Assembly: GCF_019857225.1 (NCBI RefSeq)
Contig: NZ_JAFJSY010000054.1
Coordinates: forward strand, 18,618-82,617
Direction: 5' to 3'
DNA: 64,000 nt
Origin: Streptomyces plumbidurans
GTDB lineage: Bacteria > Actinomycetota > Actinomycetes > Streptomycetales > Streptomycetaceae
Shown in pieces: positions 62,395-64,000 of this stretch; the stretch's first letter is position 1, and the number at the start of each line of letters is the position of its first letter. The position numbers were made by a program, and so were the translations under genes. The notes under the pieces are model-generated. The model was not told the origin of the DNA. It saw only the letters and a list, made by a program, of their open reading frames with translations, and did no database searches.

Positions 62395-63150
62395 TCAGTA
62401 CATGGCCATGCCGCCGTTGACGGCGGCGGTGGTCCCGGTCATGAAGGCGTTGTCGCCGTCCGCGTAGAAGGCGACGGCATGCGCGACGTCCTCCGCGTGT
62501 GCCAGCCGGCCCAGCGGAGTCGCCCCCACCTGCCGCTGCCTGGTCGCGTCGTCCAAAACGTCGTCGGCGATACGGGACTCCACGGGACCGGGCGCTACGA
62601 CATTGACCGTGACACCCTGCGGTCCGAGTTCCTGGGCGAGGTAGCGAGCGAACTGCTCCAGGGCGGCCTTGGACGTCCCCAGCGCGATCATGCCCGCGCG
62701 CGGCCGACGGCTCAGTCCCGTACCGAGGTAGACGATGCGCCCCCAGCCCCGTTCCGTCATGCCGGGCAGCACCGCCTTGGTGACGGCGTACGCCGCACGC
62801 ATCTCGGCGTCGAGCTTGCCGCCCAGCTCCTCCCACGACATGTCCCGGAAGGACTTGACCGCGTAGGGGATGAGCGCGTTGTGCACGAGCACGTCGACGC
62901 CTCCCCAGGCCGTCCCCACCCGCTCAACCATCCGCTCGACGGCCGCCGCATCCCGCACGTCGGCCTGCACGGCCATGGCACTGCCACCGGCGGCCTCAAT
63001 GTCGGTCACGACCTCCTCGGCGGCCTTGGTGCTGGTCAGGTAGTTGACCACCACCCGCATACCGCGTGCGGCGAGAAGACGCGCGGTGGCCGCGCCGATG
63101 CCGCTGCTCGCGCCCGTCACCAGTGCCACCCTGCCGGTCGTCCCTGTCAT
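62395..63150 (-). CDS. SDR-family protein lacking the catalytic tyrosine
   Basis: This is a 251-residue SDR fold. The cofactor motif VTGASSGIGAATA is intact. The NNAG motif reads HNAL (residues ~90-93). The active-site Ser region reads VYLGTGLS. The YxxxK motif reads L157-GTS-K161, the Tyr codon being CTG (Leu). The Lys is kept. Loss of Tyr should abolish normal reductase chemistry. It may be a divergent enzyme or a binding protein, or it may be decaying despite an intact frame. It is in an apparent operon between thiolase and THI5-like genes. Confidence 0.85.
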   Translation of the reverse strand: MTGTTGRVALVTGASSGIGAATARLLAARGMRVVVNYLTSTKAAEEVVTDIEAAGGSAMAVQADVRDAAAVERMVERVGTAWGGVDVLVHNALIPYAVKSFRDMSWEELGGKLDAEMRAAYAVTKAVLPGMTERGWGRIVYLGTGLSRRPRAGMIALGTSKAALEQFARYLAQELGPQGVTVNVVAPGPVESRIADDVLDDATRQRQVGATPLGRLAHAEDVAHAVAFYADGDNAFMTGTTAAVNGGMAMY

Positions 63151-63332
63151 GGGTTACCTCTTCCGTTCGTCGTCGCGGGCTGCCGGAATGACGGCCCGGA
63201 GTCGTTCGTCGGCGATGCGCCCGGTACGTCCGCCGATCCCGCGGCGCGATGGCGCGACGGTGCGTCGCCGCTGTGCGCAACCTCTGGGACTCGCTCAAGT
63301 GGTCTCATATGGGATCTAGTTGGCACGGCAGA

Positions 63333-64000
63333 TCACCGTTCGAGGATGAGGGCGAGGCCCTGTCCGACGCCGATGCAGAGTGTGGCGACGCCGGTACCGG
63401 AGCCGCGGCGGGCGAGCTGGTGGGCAACCGTTCCCGCGAGGCGGGCACCGGACGCGCCTAGGGGATGTCCCAGTGCGATGGCACCGCCCTGCGGGTTGAG
63501 GACGGCCGGGTCGAGGTCGGGCCATTCGGCGAGGCATCCGAGCACCTGCGCTGCGAACGCCTCGTTGAGCTCCAGGACGTCGAGGTCCGCGAACGTCCGG
63601 CCGGCCTTGTGCAGCGCCCTGCTGACCGCTTCGACGGGGGCCAGGCCGAAGTAGTGCGGATCGATCGCGGAGACTGCCGTGGCTCCTACGCGGGCCAGCG
63701 GTTCACGTCCTGTGGCTTCGAGTCCTGCCTCGTCGGTCAGGAGCAGCGCGGCGGCACCGTCACTGAGCGGTGAGGCGTTGCCCGCGGTGACCGTGCCACG
63801 ATCGGGTCGGAAGGACGGCTTCAGGCCGGCCATGGCGGACAGTGAGGCGTCCGCGCGAATGCCTTCGTCGGAGGTGAGAACCACCGGATCGCCCTTGCGC
63901 TGCGGGACGGCGACGGGCGCCAACTCGGCGTCGAACAGGCCCTGTTCGCGGGCCGCGGCGGCCTTCTGGTGGGAGGCGAGGGCGAACTCGTCCTGCTGCT
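63333..64000 (-). CDS. Acetyl-CoA acetyltransferase (thiolase), C-terminal part
   Basis: This is the C-terminal ~222 residues of a thiolase. The gene enters from beyond the right edge. Motifs are GNASPLSDGAAALLL, LNEAFAAQ (Asn-Glu-Ala-Phe with catalytic partner), NPQGGAIALGHPLGASGARL (His) and CIGVGQGLALILE (acid-base Cys). It condenses or cleaves acyl-CoA at the beta-keto position. The 182 bp to the SDR start hold an open minus-strand tail (GRIADERLRAVIPAARDDER) that may be the end of another lost small gene. Confidence 0.9.
   Translation of the reverse strand, partial: QQDEFALASHQKAAAAREQGLFDAELAPVAVPQRKGDPVVLTSDEGIRADASLSAMAGLKPSFRPDRGTVTAGNASPLSDGAAALLLTDEAGLEATGREPLARVGATAVSAIDPHYFGLAPVEAVSRALHKAGRTFADLDVLELNEAFAAQVLGCLAEWPDLDPAVLNPQGGAIALGHPLGASGARLAGTVAHQLARRGSGTGVATLCIGVGQGLALILER

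Overview
The window looks like an accessory, arm-like region of a Streptomyces-type actinobacterial chromosome. It is very GC-rich with strong third-position GC bias and AGGAG-like ribosome sites. GTG starts are common, many genes overlap by 1-4 nt, and the content is typical (ROK repressor with ABC sugar uptake, ECF41 sigma factor, DUF5302, AICE-type integrase, many TetR/LysR/PadR regulators paired with oxidoreductases). No rRNA, tRNA, CRISPR array or PKS/NRPS cluster was seen.

Layout. 1-7 kb is a graveyard: an Rhs polymorphic-toxin 3' end with a Hint domain, a papain-like toxin tip and a probable immunity gene; the integrase/excisionase end of an integrative element; an MmpL exporter truncated at both ends where the element remnant abuts it; and an SDR broken twice. 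7.3-15.4 kb holds a small hypothetical gene, a DksA/TraR zinc-finger protein, and a set (tannase-like esterase, MHS-type MFS importer, GAF/PucR-like regulator, acyl-CoA synthetase) that could take up and activate an ester-derived aromatic acid. 15.5-27.7 kb, after a cell-surface protein, is a divergent sugar or glycoside locus. One operon reads left (binding protein, two permeases, ROK repressor, Gfo/Idh dehydrogenase). The other reads right (medium-chain dehydrogenase, xylose-isomerase-like TIM barrel, two (alpha/alpha)6-barrel glycosidases). Both leave one ~125-bp control region that holds an inverted repeat on a promoter.

27.8-36.8 kb is a run of regulator/enzyme pairs: cupin/TetR, a YdeP-type molybdoenzyme next to a YaaH-like membrane protein, FAD monooxygenase/LysR, and TetR/azoreductase, with a dead transposase between. 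37-43.7 kb has an ECF41 sigma factor beside an FMN reductase, a tautomerase-NTF2 fusion and a VOC protein, then DUF5302, a monooxygenase fragment and a LysR-linked IMPase/NADP-oxidoreductase pair. 43.8-64 kb has a frameshifted ATPase-type regulator, an FAD oxidoreductase with TetR, a divergent enoyl-CoA hydratase/SDR pair around a palindrome, and PadR/isochorismatase and AKR/TetR pairs with clear operators. It continues with LysR/SDR and MerR genes, a Mug-type glycosylase and, at the edge, a THI5/NMT1-like protein, an SDR lacking its catalytic tyrosine and a thiolase.

Two themes stand out. First, pseudogenes, frameshifts and gene fragments are unusually dense. They sit among intact genes, which suggests real arm decay, though assembly indels cannot be excluded from sequence alone. 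Second, the divergent sugar locus combines a Gfo/Idh dehydrogenase, an AP-endonuclease-2/xylose-isomerase-like barrel and two cytosolic glycosidases. That combination could be an undescribed route for an unusual oligosaccharide or glycoside.
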